Source: Methanobrevibacter millerae (GTDB lineage Archaea > Methanobacteriota > Methanobacteria > Methanobacteriales > Methanobacteriaceae). From it: a stretch of DNA of 64,000 nt. The notes beneath the pieces were generated by a model. That model was not told the DNA's origin. It saw only the letters and a program-made list of their open reading frames with translations, and searched no databases. Positions 38,707-47,745 of this stretch are shown piece by piece (within the stretch, counting starts at the first letter, position 1; every line of letters starts with the position of its first letter). The stretch is taken from contig NZ_CP011266.1 in assembly GCF_001477655.1 (NCBI RefSeq), positions 2,030,001 to 2,094,000 on the forward strand, read 5' to 3'. A program made the translations under genes and the position numbers.

Positions 38707-41082
38707 ATGCTTTTAGTTTCATGTCTTGCAATTAGTGCTGCAAGTGCTGCAGACATCAACAATACAAATGATGCAGTATTATCAGACACATCAGATCTTG
38801 AATTGAAAGCTATTAGCGAAGCAGATTTATTATCCAATAACACCAACAATATTGAATTAACCGTAAGCACAAATGCTACACCATACAATGAAAATGCAAC
38901 CATTGAAGTTTCCATCGCAGATACCGATACTTCAAAAGATTATAATGGAAGTGTCGTACTCCTAGCAATAGATGGAAAAAATGTAAATAACATTACACTC
39001 AACAGTGAAGGAAAAGGATCATACATCATTCCTGCAAGTACCTATGAAGTAGGTACATACCATGTTGAAGGTGTTTACCAAACCGAAAATGATCAAATTA
39101 TTATAGAAGACACTATTTTAAATATTACAAAAGTTACTCCGATTGTTAGCGTTGAAAATGTCACCGTAAAAACCGGAGAAGCAGTAACTATTCCATTCAA
39201 TGTAACTGACAATAAAGGAAAACGTATTGCTGGAGGAGTTATTGTAACTATCTTCTGGGAAAATGATAGTCTAAGCAAATATGTTGAAATTGATGAAGGA
39301 AAAGGTGCTGCTGATTTCAATTTAGGAGAGTTAATTGGAATATTCAGCAATAGTAATGGTACATTTAATATTTCAAGCCTATTTAACGGAACCGGCATCA
39401 ACATATCAAGCTTATTTAACGGATCAAGCATAAACTTAGGTAACTTAACTAACGGAACCAGTTTAAACATTTCCAGTTTATTCAACGGAACCAGTTTAAA
39501 CATTTCAAGCTTATTCAACGGAACAAGCATAGACTTAGGTAGCCTATTAAACGGAACCACAATCGACATATCCAGCATAATAAACAGAAATTCAACATCC
39601 GACAGCACTGATGTATTAGGTGCAAGTATTGATATTGATACATCAAGTCTAATAAATGGAACCAGCATAGACTTAGGCAGTCTATTTAACGGAACCAGCA
39701 TAGACATATCAAGTTTATTTAATGGAACCAGTATTGATACATCCAGCCTGTTTAACGGAACAAGTATAGACTTAAGTAGTCTATTAAACGGAACCAGCAT
39801 AGACTTAGGTAACTTAACTAACGGAACTATCGACATATCCAGCCTATTAAATGGAACAAGCATAGGCAATACTTCAATTAACACAAGTGGAATTGCAGAT
39901 GCCCTTTCAAAGATACTTAAAGATAATACACAAGTAACATTCAATTATATTTTTGTTCCAGGAACTTACAACGTAACTGTTACTTATTTAGGCAACAGAA
40001 ATTATAATAAAGCTATAAATGATACCGCTAAACTCATCATAGTACCTAGAGCGAATATTACTGCAGATAATGTTATAATGCGCTATAAAGATGGTTCTAA
40101 ATACATTGTTAATTTAACTGATTATGAAGGTAATCCATTGGCTAATGAAACTATAACTATACTCATTAACGGCCAAAGCTACAACAGAACAACCGACAAC
40201 AATGGTACAGCATCCCTAGCAATTAATTTAGAATCAGGAAATTATACTGTTTCTGCATCATATACTGCTAAAGGAGATTACTTCACAAATACTGTAGAAA
40301 ATAATATTACTGTTTTAACATCCATTGATGGTAATGACATAGTCAAAATGTTTAAAAACGACACACAATACTACGCTACTTTCTTTGACGAACAAGGAAA
40401 AGCATTGCCTAAAGATACAACAGTTACTTTCAACATTAATGGTGTAATGTATGAAAGAAAAGTTAATGAAAATGGTACCGCTAAATTGAACATTAACCTA
40501 GGAGCTGGTGAATATATCATCACTGCAACCAATCCTGTTACCGGTGAAAAACATTCAAATAATATTACAGTATTGTCTTATATCCAATCAAGCGATTTAG
40601 TGAAATACTATAAAAACGAATCACAGTATGTTGTTACAATATTAGGTAAAGATGGAAAAGCAGTTGGTGCTGGCGAAACTGTAACATTCAACATTAACGG
40701 TGTATTTTACACCCGCCAAACCAATGCATCTGGCCAGGCTAAATTAAACATTAATCTAATGCCAGGTAACTATGTAATCACTGCAGAATATAAAGATTGT
40801 AAAGTTTCCAACAATATAGAAGTCCTATCTATTTTAACTGCTACTGATCTTGTAAAATCAACTAGTGAAACAAAAGCATTCGGAGCTAAATTAGTTGACG
40901 GACAAGGCAATCCATTAGCAAATAAAACTGTTAACTTCAATATCAATGGAGTAACATACAACAGAGTTACTGACAGCCAAGGTATTGCAAAATTAAACAT
41001 TAACCTACAAAAAGGAGAATACATTATAACCTCAAGTTATAATGGCCAAAACATTGCAAATACCATTACTGTAACAGAATAA
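38707..41082 (+). CDS. Adhesin-like surface protein with 11-residue NGT repeats and Ig-like repeats
   Basis: This 791-residue protein (from ATG 38707) is exported. The signal sequence continues in frame upstream of that ATG, as KLNKSLLICLMLLVSCLAISAASA, so translation may begin at 38671-38676, where ATT and ACG codons follow AGGGGG by 4-7 bases; a canonical start there has been lost. After an N-terminal beta domain, residues about 217-388 are some 17 imperfect copies of an 11-residue unit with consensus [ST]I[DN][LI]SSLFNGT. The C-terminal part (about 441-791) has four Ig-like repeats of about 85 residues with the recurring FNINGVxY and KLNINL motifs. No C-terminal membrane anchor is visible. 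It resembles the adhesin-like proteins of host-associated Methanobrevibacter. Confidence 0.88.
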   Translation: MLLVSCLAISAASAADINNTNDAVLSDTSDLELKAISEADLLSNNTNNIELTVSTNATPYNENATIEVSIADTDTSKDYNGSVVLLAIDGKNVNNITLNSEGKGSYIIPASTYEVGTYHVEGVYQTENDQIIIEDTILNITKVTPIVSVENVTVKTGEAVTIPFNVTDNKGKRIAGGVIVTIFWENDSLSKYVEIDEGKGAADFNLGELIGIFSNSNGTFNISSLFNGTGINISSLFNGSSINLGNLTNGTSLNISSLFNGTSLNISSLFNGTSIDLGSLLNGTTIDISSIINRNSTSDSTDVLGASIDIDTSSLINGTSIDLGSLFNGTSIDISSLFNGTSIDTSSLFNGTSIDLSSLLNGTSIDLGNLTNGTIDISSLLNGTSIGNTSINTSGIADALSKILKDNTQVTFNYIFVPGTYNVTVTYLGNRNYNKAINDTAKLIIVPRANITADNVIMRYKDGSKYIVNLTDYEGNPLANETITILINGQSYNRTTDNNGTASLAINLESGNYTVSASYTAKGDYFTNTVENNITVLTSIDGNDIVKMFKNDTQYYATFFDEQGKALPKDTTVTFNINGVMYERKVNENGTAKLNINLGAGEYIITATNPVTGEKHSNNITVLSYIQSSDLVKYYKNESQYVVTILGKDGKAVGAGETVTFNINGVFYTRQTNASGQAKLNINLMPGNYVITAEYKDCKVSNNIEVLSILTATDLVKSTSETKAFGAKLVDGQGNPLANKTVNFNINGVTYNRVTDSQGIAKLNINLQKGEYIITSSYNGQNIANTITVTE
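39353..39870 (+). repeat. Tandem 33-base coding repeats in the adhesin gene
   Basis: About 17 imperfect tandem units of 33 bases encode the 11-residue NGT repeat, with recurring GGAACCAGCATAGACTTAGG-type segments. Almost every unit has an N-G-T sequon. The units are diverged rather than identical, so they are not an assembly artefact. Confidence 0.85.
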
Positions 41083-41093
41083 AAATTAGTGGC

Positions 41094-41128
41094 GGGATGA
41101 TTATTCATCCCATTTTATCTTTTTTTAG
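41094..41128 (+). terminator. Intrinsic-type terminator of the adhesin gene
   Basis: A perfect 7-base stem, GGGATGA around the loop TTAT (41094-41111), lies 11 bases after the stop codon and is followed by ATTTTATCTTTTTTT. It resembles a bacterial intrinsic terminator. The T-run adjoins the end of the convergent gene. Confidence 0.7.
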
Positions 41129-41129
41129 T

Positions 41130-42173
41130 TTAATCATCAAAAATTTTTGATACACAACCTGCAATTAAACCTGCAAAGACATTATCAACCATCGGAGGCA
41201 AATATGCCAATACTCCAGGTTTAACTGTAATATAGCGATTAAAATTGAATACTGCTTTTGTTCCTGCAATCTGATTTGAAATAGCTAAACCAAGCAATTC
41301 ATTAGAATAAATATTATTATGACCTACAGCATTTATTTCACGTATTCTTCCAGCGGAAACATCCTGTTCTGTTCTAAATGCTGCCATTAATAACATGATT
41401 ACATTAATATCAGACAATGCTTTTAATATTTGATTTTCCATTTTTTGTTTTAATTCTTCAGTTACATCAGCATCATCGACCAGTTCCATTCCAGAATCAA
41501 TCAAATCTCCAATCAATATGCCTTCAGAGACAAGATAATCCAATATTCCGAAAGTCAAATCGAATTTTTTAAATGATTCATCCATAGAATTGATAATAGA
41601 CTCTTCAATATTCAATTCATCAATGTCAATACTATCGAACTTAAGTTCATCATCTTTTGGAACATCACATAAAATAGCTAAAAATTCATTATTATCCAAT
41701 ATATTTGTGATATGGCGAGGCAAGTTTAAATTAGCCAAATATTTGGCCTTGATTTTTGAAACAGTTTTAAATATTTCAATCAAATCTTTTTTTGATAAAG
41801 CTTTCTTAATATACACAACATGGCTGATATCAAGTTTTGCATTTTCAAAACCTTTTGTAGAGTTTAAAACTTGCAGGTTTTCAGTGAAATCCTGAAGGAT
41901 TAAATCATTTGAGATGAATGTATATAAAATCAAATCCCCATAGGATTTTCTAAAAAAATTTATTGAATCTATTTCATGAGCAATATACTTTCTAGTTTCC
42001 TGATTAAGCAATGGTTTTGATGCACTTTTAGAACTGTTTTGTGATTTAATAATATTGACATTTTCAACAATATTTATTCCATCACTATCTGCAAAGTCGC
42101 TGACTGCTAAAAAGTGGTCAGGATTGTTAATAAAAACCCCATAATCTTTTTCTGTAATATTTACTCTATTCAT
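41130..42173 (-). CDS. CobZ/PgpA-like phosphatase with unusual N-terminal domain
   Basis: The C-terminal 150 residues of this 347-residue protein match the archaeal CobZ (alpha-ribazole phosphate phosphatase)/PgpA family: GILIGDLID (about residues 217-225), RTEQDVSAGRIREINAVGHNNIYSNELLGLAISNQIAGTKAVFNFNRY, then KPGVLAYLPPMVDNVFAGLIAGCVSKIF. The N-terminal 190 residues are not recognised with certainty. They are acidic and could be a decayed adenosylcobinamide hydrolase (CbiZ) domain, which would give a CbiS-type fusion. With cobS nearby, a role in cobamide nucleotide-loop assembly is plausible; phosphatidylglycerophosphatase is the alternative. It lies 4 bases downstream of the next gene. Confidence 0.7.
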   Translation of the reverse strand: MNRVNITEKDYGVFINNPDHFLAVSDFADSDGINIVENVNIIKSQNSSKSASKPLLNQETRKYIAHEIDSINFFRKSYGDLILYTFISNDLILQDFTENLQVLNSTKGFENAKLDISHVVYIKKALSKKDLIEIFKTVSKIKAKYLANLNLPRHITNILDNNEFLAILCDVPKDDELKFDSIDIDELNIEESIINSMDESFKKFDLTFGILDYLVSEGILIGDLIDSGMELVDDADVTEELKQKMENQILKALSDINVIMLLMAAFRTEQDVSAGRIREINAVGHNNIYSNELLGLAISNQIAGTKAVFNFNRYITVKPGVLAYLPPMVDNVFAGLIAGCVSKIFDD

Positions 42174-42177
42174 AGTT

Positions 42178-42864
42178 TCACCTCAAATCCGCAATACATG
42201 ATATTTCGCCCAGTTCATCCTCATAGACAATGACCCTAACAATGTCTCCTGCATTTATACCAAAATCCTGACTTGGCTGATTAAGCAATTTAGCCAAGAT
42301 ATGGTCTTTTTTAAGTTCCATACCTCGAACCCACATGCCTTCAGGATTTAATCCTTCCTTAAAAAAATAAACTAAAAAATCATCAGGAAAATCCTCATTC
42401 CTACAGGAATCAAGTTCTTCGAAAAATCTTAGCATCTCTATTTCATCATTGTCTCGATAACTTTCAGTTTGTCTTATTGCATAATTAACATAATATTCTA
42501 TATCAAAATCATTATTGATAAACAAATCTTTTAAAAAGAAGAATTCTTTATCGTTCAAAGTGTCTTTTCTAATTACCTGAAACGTATCGAAATTTGGACG
42601 ATCATAAAGAGTAATTTCATCACCCTCAATCAATCCTGTTGTAACAAGTAAAAAAGAAAACCCCCGATCATAATCCAAAAATGGGAAAAGAAACATTGCA
42701 TTTACTTTCCTATCAATGGATATTTTATCAAATTCTTCTTCAAAATTTTCTAAATCAATGTTTTCAATGTTAAATAATTTTTCCTGATATTCAGCATCTT
42801 TTTTTGATTTGACTATAATGGGAGTATACAATAAATCTCTAAAAGTTGCATTATTAAATAACAT
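42178..42864 (-). CDS. Hypothetical protein, 228 residues
   Basis: I do not recognise this protein. It is acidic, has no membrane segment or zinc motif, and contains recurring aromatic-rich stretches (RDNDEIEMLRFFEELDSC, DDFLVYFFKEGLNPEGMW) and a C-terminal strand-rich domain (GDIVRVIVYEDELGEISC) that looks like a small beta barrel. It is only 4 bases upstream of the CobZ-like gene and is probably co-transcribed with it. The promoter region is shared with the divergent larC gene. Confidence 0.75.
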   Translation of the reverse strand: MLFNNATFRDLLYTPIIVKSKKDAEYQEKLFNIENIDLENFEEEFDKISIDRKVNAMFLFPFLDYDRGFSFLLVTTGLIEGDEITLYDRPNFDTFQVIRKDTLNDKEFFFLKDLFINNDFDIEYYVNYAIRQTESYRDNDEIEMLRFFEELDSCRNEDFPDDFLVYFFKEGLNPEGMWVRGMELKKDHILAKLLNQPSQDFGINAGDIVRVIVYEDELGEISCIADLR

Positions 42865-42940
42865 GAAATCACCAATACTATTAATACTATTTAAACAAAA
42901 CTATTATTAAATGTTTATATGAAATTTAGGAGAATTATTT

Positions 42941-44113
42941 ATGACAATAATTATTGACCCCCAAAGTAGTGGAATATCCGGAAACATGATAATTGGTGCA
43001 TTGGTTGATTTGGGTGCTGATAAAAATGAACTGGAAGAAGTAATGAAAAAATCAGCAAAAATAATTGGAGAAATTAATGTAATATTTGACAAAATTAATA
43101 AAAAAGGTATTGATGCTACATATTGCCATGTTGAAATGCTTGATAAAAAAAGTCATGTTCATTATAATGAATTAGTCGATAAAATAAATGCCCTAAATTT
43201 AGATGAAAGTATTAAAAAAACATCTCTTAATGTGTTTAAAAGAATAGCTATTGCAGAGTCAAAAGTTCATGGAAAAAATTTGGATGAAATACACTTTCAT
43301 GAAGTTGGTGCAAGCGATGCGGTGGCAGATGTAGTCGGTTCAGTTTGGGCATATTATTCCCTGAATTTAGATAAAGAAAAGATAATTGGCCTTCCTATAT
43401 CTGTAGGTGGAGGCCAGGTAAAAACTGCCCATGGAATTCTGCCTGTTCCGGCACCGGCAGTTCTGGAAATATTGAACGGACTGAACTTTAAGGGAGGGCC
43501 TGTTTCAAGTGAACTTGCAACACCAACAGGATGTGCGATTTATGCTGAGTTGTGTGATGAAATAAATGAATTTATTCCTCTGGTTAAAGCTAAAAAAACA
43601 GGTTATGGAGCAGGAAGCAAAGACTTTGACCACCCAAATGTATTAAGAATCATCCAAACAGAAGATGAGAATGAAGATGATAAAATTGATGTTATAGAAA
43701 CAAACATTGATCATTTGACCGGTGAGGAAATAGGTTACCTGTTTGATGTTATAATGGATGCAGGAGCATCTGATGTGTCAATAACACCAATCATCATGAA
43801 AAAGAATCGTCAAGGAAGTTTGCTGAAGGTAATTTCCAAAAAAAGCAAACGTGACGAAATAGTCAACTTGATATTTAAAGAAACAGGAAGCTTGGGAATA
43901 AGAATCGCTCCAAACATTCACCGAGGACTTGCAAAACGAGAATTCATAAAAAAGACTTATGAAATAGAAGGTAAAGAATATGAAGTTACCTTCAAAATAG
44001 GCTATGTTAATGGTGAAATAATTTCCAAAAGGCCAGAATATGAGGATTTAAAAAGAATAGCTATTGATAGCGGTTTGAGTTTAAGAAAAGTTAAGGAGAT
44101 AATTCATGAATAA
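42941..44113 (+). CDS. larC: Nickel pincer cofactor biosynthesis protein LarC-like
   Basis: The 390-residue protein is a full-length LarC (DUF111) homologue: IIDPQSSGISGNMIIGALVDLGAD (about residues 4-27), the metal-site motif IHFHEVGASDAVADVVG (about 113-129), VPVPAPAVLEIL and GGPVSSELATPTGCAI, and the C-terminal CTP-binding domain with ETNIDHLTGEEIGYLFDVIMDAGASDVSITPI. LarC inserts nickel into the pincer nucleotide in bacteria. In methanogens without lactate racemase the role is open. A ribosome-binding site (TAGGAGA) precedes the ATG. It overlaps queC by 8 bases. Confidence 0.92.
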   Translation: MTIIIDPQSSGISGNMIIGALVDLGADKNELEEVMKKSAKIIGEINVIFDKINKKGIDATYCHVEMLDKKSHVHYNELVDKINALNLDESIKKTSLNVFKRIAIAESKVHGKNLDEIHFHEVGASDAVADVVGSVWAYYSLNLDKEKIIGLPISVGGGQVKTAHGILPVPAPAVLEILNGLNFKGGPVSSELATPTGCAIYAELCDEINEFIPLVKAKKTGYGAGSKDFDHPNVLRIIQTEDENEDDKIDVIETNIDHLTGEEIGYLFDVIMDAGASDVSITPIIMKKNRQGSLLKVISKKSKRDEIVNLIFKETGSLGIRIAPNIHRGLAKREFIKKTYEIEGKEYEVTFKIGYVNGEIISKRPEYEDLKRIAIDSGLSLRKVKEIIHE

Positions 44114-44783
44114 AGCAATAGCAGTATTTTCAGGAGGGCTTGACTGTACCGTGGCAGCAAGCGTTTATGCAAAAGACTATGAAATTCATGCAATCACATT
44201 CAACTATGGACAAAAGGCATTTGAACAGGAATTAAAAGCATCTCAAATAATCTGTGAAAAAATGGGATTTAAACACCATATAATAAATCTTGATTGGTTA
44301 TCTAAAATCAGCACATCAAGTTTAAACACATCAGAAGAAATTCCTAATGTTGATTTTAAAGATTTGGATGATGCTGAAAAGTCAGCCGAAAGTGCCAGCA
44401 GCGTATGGGTTCCTGCAAGAAATACTGTATTTACATCAATTGCCGCATCATATGCTGAAAGCATAGGTGCTGAGATAATAATCGTCGGATGGGATAAGGA
44501 AGAGGCAAATACATTTCCAGACAATTCAAAAGAATTTTTAAAAAGTTTTAATGAACTGTTTAAAGTTGGATCACCAATAGACATTGAAATTAAAGCACCT
44601 GCCATTGATTTGGATAAGGATGAAATTGTTAAGTTAGGTTCTGATGTTAATGCCCCGATGGAACTAAGTTATTCATGTTATAAAGGAACCGACATTCACT
44701 GCGGTGTTTGTGAAAGCTGCATGAGAAGAAAAAGAGGATTTAAAAAAGCAGGCATAAAAGATTTGACAATATACGAAAAATAA
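44106..44783 (+). CDS. queC: 7-cyano-7-deazaguanine synthase
   Basis: The 225-residue protein is a QueC: the ATP-pyrophosphatase loop AVFSGGLDCTVAA (about residues 6-18), HAITFNYGQKAFEQELKAS (about 28-46), SVWVPARNTVFTSIAASYAE, and the zinc-binding cysteines in SCYKGTDIHCGVCESC (about 191-206). It forms preQ0, the precursor of archaeosine in tRNA. It starts within the end of larC, so the two are coupled. Confidence 0.95.
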   Translation: MNKAIAVFSGGLDCTVAASVYAKDYEIHAITFNYGQKAFEQELKASQIICEKMGFKHHIINLDWLSKISTSSLNTSEEIPNVDFKDLDDAEKSAESASSVWVPARNTVFTSIAASYAESIGAEIIIVGWDKEEANTFPDNSKEFLKSFNELFKVGSPIDIEIKAPAIDLDKDEIVKLGSDVNAPMELSYSCYKGTDIHCGVCESCMRRKRGFKKAGIKDLTIYEK

Positions 44784-44812
44784 AAAAAGAAGTGTAATTG
44801 AAAATTACACTT
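44783..44812 (-). terminator. Hairpin terminator between queC and the dehydrogenase
   Basis: A perfect 10-base stem, AAGTGTAATT around a three-base loop (44790-44812), overlaps the end of the minus-strand dehydrogenase gene. On that strand it is followed by TCTTTTTTTA. It lies directly after the queC stop, so it may serve both directions. Confidence 0.6.
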
Positions 44813-45581
44813 AAATAGCTGTCCAACCACCATCTACACAGATTAATTGACCTGTACAGAAGCTTGAAGCATCAGATGCTAAATAAATTGCAAGACCGTC
44901 GAGTTCACCAGGTTCACCGAGTCTTCCCATAGGACAATATGCCGCAATCAAGTCCATGAATCCTTCCATTTCAATACTTTCAGTGGTAAGTTCAGTTGCA
45001 AATACTGCAGGACCAATTGCATTAACAGTAATATTATATTTTGCCCATTCAACAGCTAAGTTTTTAGTTAAGTTCATTACTCCACCTTTTGCTGAGGAGT
45101 ATGCGGAAATTCCTCCACCCGGGAAGATTACACGTGAGTGAATTGAACCAATGTTGATTATTTTACCATAGTTTTGTTCAATCATTACTTTTCCTACTTC
45201 AGCACAAGTGTAGTAAACACCACTCAAATCGATTTTGATGTGTCTATCCCATTCTTCTGTGCTTTGATCCATTACAGGTTTGTTGTTACCCATACCAGCA
45301 GCAGTTACTAGGATATCGATTCTTCCAAAATGATCCACTACTTTTTTAACAGATTCAGCGATGTTTTCTGGGTCTCCGACATCTGTTACTGCATACATTA
45401 CTTCTACACCATATTCGTCTTCCAATTCTTTTTTGTTTTCTATGAGTCTTTCTTCTCTTCTTGCAAATAATGCTAATTTAGCTCCTTGACTAGCATATGC
45501 TTGAGCAATTTGCCAACCAAGACCGGAAGATGCACCAGTTACAAGAGCGACTTTATCTTTAATGTCAAAGTAGTTTTTCAT
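44811..45581 (-). CDS. Short-chain dehydrogenase/reductase (gluconate 5-dehydrogenase-like)
   Basis: The 256-residue protein is a classical SDR: the NAD(P)-binding motif VTGASSGLGWQIAQAYASQGAKLALFARREERL (about residues 14-46), VLVTAAGMGNN, the catalytic serine in NIGSIHSR (about 143-150) with YSSAKGG (Y and K at about 161 and 165), and a C-terminal FCTGQLICVDGGWTAI. The arginine-rich RREERL segment favours NADP(H). The sequence resembles gluconate/3-ketoacyl reductases, but the substrate is unknown. GGAGACTAAAAG precedes the ATG. A TATA element lies about 75 bases upstream (45652-45661). Confidence 0.88.
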   Translation of the reverse strand: MKNYFDIKDKVALVTGASSGLGWQIAQAYASQGAKLALFARREERLIENKKELEDEYGVEVMYAVTDVGDPENIAESVKKVVDHFGRIDILVTAAGMGNNKPVMDQSTEEWDRHIKIDLSGVYYTCAEVGKVMIEQNYGKIINIGSIHSRVIFPGGGISAYSSAKGGVMNLTKNLAVEWAKYNITVNAIGPAVFATELTTESIEMEGFMDLIAAYCPMGRLGEPGELDGLAIYLASDASSFCTGQLICVDGGWTAI

Positions 45582-45869
45582 CTTTTAGTCTCCTTAAATC
45601 ATATTCAAAGTTTTTTATAAAACATTGACAATATTAATTTTATACCATGAAATATATAAATTTGTCTAATCAAACTCTAATAAAATAATTATTTATTCAA
45701 ATGTTAGGTAAACAAAAATTAAAATTTTTAATAAAAGTTATTGAAAAATATAATTTTTTATGAAAAAATTGAATAACAAATAACATGAAAAAAACAAAAA
45801 AAGAATATTTTGAAAAAAAATACAGAAAATACAAAAAAAGCCAATATAAATAAACAGAAAGAAATTATT
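45582..45869. other. A/T-rich spacer between the dehydrogenase and pycB
   Basis: Both neighbours are on the minus strand. The spacer carries the dehydrogenase promoter near 45652-45661 (ATTTATATAT on the minus strand). The remainder is almost pure A on the plus strand, so the pycB 3' region is T-rich. Short Lys-rich frames exist but are composition artefacts. Confidence 0.5.
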
Positions 45870-45921
45870 TTAAAAAAAATATATAAAAAAAGTGAAATAA
45901 AGGTTATCCTATTGGATAACC
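45870..45921 (-). terminator. Intrinsic-type terminator of pycB
   Basis: A perfect 8-base stem, GGTTATCC around the loop TATT (45902-45921), overlaps the last codons of pycB. On the minus strand it is followed by a long T-rich run with several stretches of six to eight T. Confidence 0.65.
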
Positions 45922-47618
45922 ATCAAAATATCTCCAGCACTAACCGCATCACCAGGTTCTACGAAAATTTCTTTAACGACACCTTCAACTTCAGATTGAA
46001 TATCGTTTTCCATCTTCATAGCCCCAATTACTGCAATTGTTGAGCCAACTGATACATTATCTCCAACATTGACATTTAATTTGATTACCATACCTTGCAT
46101 TGAAGATAATACTCCTCCTTCAACAGGAGTGAATGGACCTTTTTCAGTTTCTTCAATTTCCATAAATCCTGTAGGCATGATTTTAACTTCAAATACATCA
46201 CCATCAACTTCAACGTTATATTGTGTTGGAATTCCAATTTCAGTATCATCTGCAATAGATGGTGCTTTGAGCTCTTCTTCAACAGCTTCCCCTTTAAGGA
46301 ATTTAGGAGCTATTGGAGGATATAATGCATATGTTAATGCATCCTCATCAGATTTAACAAATCCTTCTTCCATACCTTCAGACTTATACTTATCAAATTC
46401 AGGTTCCAATAAATCAGCAGGCCTGCATGTAATTACTTCTTCATCACCAATGATTCTTTTAGATATTTCAGGATCAACTGGTGCTGGAGGTTTACCATAA
46501 TTACCTTTCATATATTCTTTTACTTCATTGGACACGGTTTTATATCTTTCCCCACCTAAAACATTCATAACTGCCTGAATACCTACAATTTGACTTGTCG
46601 GAGTTACGAGTGGTGGATAACCCATGTCTTTTCTTACACGAGGCATTTCCTCAAGAACATCATCATATCTATCTAAAGCATTTTGTTCTTTAAGCTGTGA
46701 AATAAGGTTTGAAAGCATTCCACCAGGAATCTGGTATAATAAAACATCAGCATCAATACTTTCTGCTATCGGATCAAGTAAAGTTGCATATTTCTCTTTG
46801 ATATCATCAAAGTATTCTTTAATGTGTGTTAATTGTCTTAAATCCAATCCAGTATCATAAGGAGTCCCTTGCAGTGCTGCAACCATACTTTCAGTAGGTG
46901 GCTGTGATGTTCCCCAGGATAATGGTGAAATTGCGGTATCTAATATATCAACACCTGCCTGACAAGCAGCATAATAACTGATTGGAGTCATACCGCTGGT
47001 ACAATGACAGTGCAAATCTACAAGCAAATCAGTCTCTTCTTTTAATTTTGATACCAAATCATATGCTGCAGTTGGTGTGATTAAACCTGCCATATCTTTA
47101 ATAGCTACTGAATCACAATCAAGTGCTTCTAAATCTTTTGCCAAATCAACAAAGTCATCTAATGTATGAACCGGACTGATAGTATAACTAATAGTTCCTT
47201 GTACATGAGCACCTTGAGCCTTAGCAACTTTAATAGCTTTTTCCATATTCCGAATATCATTTAAAGCATCAAACACTCTAAATATATCCACACCATTCTC
47301 ATAGGATTTTTCAACAAATTTTTCTACAACATCATCAGGATAATGTTTATATCCTACCAAATTTTGTCCTCTTAAAAGCATTTGAATAGGAGTATTGTTA
47401 AATTCAGATTTTAAATTTCTTAATCTTTCCCAAGGATCTTCATTTAAATATCTGATACATGTATCAAAAGTTGCTCCTCCCCAAGCTTCTACTGAGAAAT
47501 AACCAACTTTATCCATTTCTTCAGCAATAGGAATCATGTCCCTAGTTCTCATCCTAGTTGCAAGTAAAGATTGGTGAGCATCCCGAAGTGCGGTTTCAGT
47601 AAATCTTACTTTTGCCAT
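45909..47618 (-). CDS. pycB: Pyruvate carboxylase subunit B (carboxyltransferase and biotin carrier)
   Basis: The 569-residue protein has an N-terminal HMG-lyase-like carboxyltransferase domain (TALRDAHQSLLATRMRTRDM; EAWGGATFDTCIRYL; GVDIFRVFDALND; SVAIKDMAGLITP with the lysine and metal site; LHCHCTSGM) and a C-terminal biotinyl domain whose biotin lysine is in VIGAMKMENDI near residue 540. With subunit A, encoded elsewhere, it forms oxaloacetate, which feeds the reductive branch that includes fumarase and Kor in this window. The gene is monocistronic and ends in a hairpin terminator. Confidence 0.96.
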   Translation of the reverse strand: MAKVRFTETALRDAHQSLLATRMRTRDMIPIAEEMDKVGYFSVEAWGGATFDTCIRYLNEDPWERLRNLKSEFNNTPIQMLLRGQNLVGYKHYPDDVVEKFVEKSYENGVDIFRVFDALNDIRNMEKAIKVAKAQGAHVQGTISYTISPVHTLDDFVDLAKDLEALDCDSVAIKDMAGLITPTAAYDLVSKLKEETDLLVDLHCHCTSGMTPISYYAACQAGVDILDTAISPLSWGTSQPPTESMVAALQGTPYDTGLDLRQLTHIKEYFDDIKEKYATLLDPIAESIDADVLLYQIPGGMLSNLISQLKEQNALDRYDDVLEEMPRVRKDMGYPPLVTPTSQIVGIQAVMNVLGGERYKTVSNEVKEYMKGNYGKPPAPVDPEISKRIIGDEEVITCRPADLLEPEFDKYKSEGMEEGFVKSDEDALTYALYPPIAPKFLKGEAVEEELKAPSIADDTEIGIPTQYNVEVDGDVFEVKIMPTGFMEIEETEKGPFTPVEGGVLSSMQGMVIKLNVNVGDNVSVGSTIAVIGAMKMENDIQSEVEGVVKEIFVEPGDAVSAGDILMVIQ

Positions 47619-47745
47619 TTAATAAACACCTCTTTATTATTTTATATAAAAAATTTTGAATAATTTTCATTGATTATGTATTAATATATATCATTTCATA
47701 TATTAATAAATTTGTAAAATTTAAAAAAAATAAGATATTGAAAAA

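Noticed and set aside
39093-39944. 283-residue ORF antisense to the adhesin repeats
   Set aside because: Its repetitive Leu/Pro/Val-rich sequence is the mirror of the NGT repeat coding; no ribosome-binding site or independent coding character.
45810-46043. Lys-rich ORF on the plus strand near the pycB end
   Set aside because: Composition artefact of an A-rich stretch that is the T-rich terminator region of pycB; overlaps the pycB coding end.
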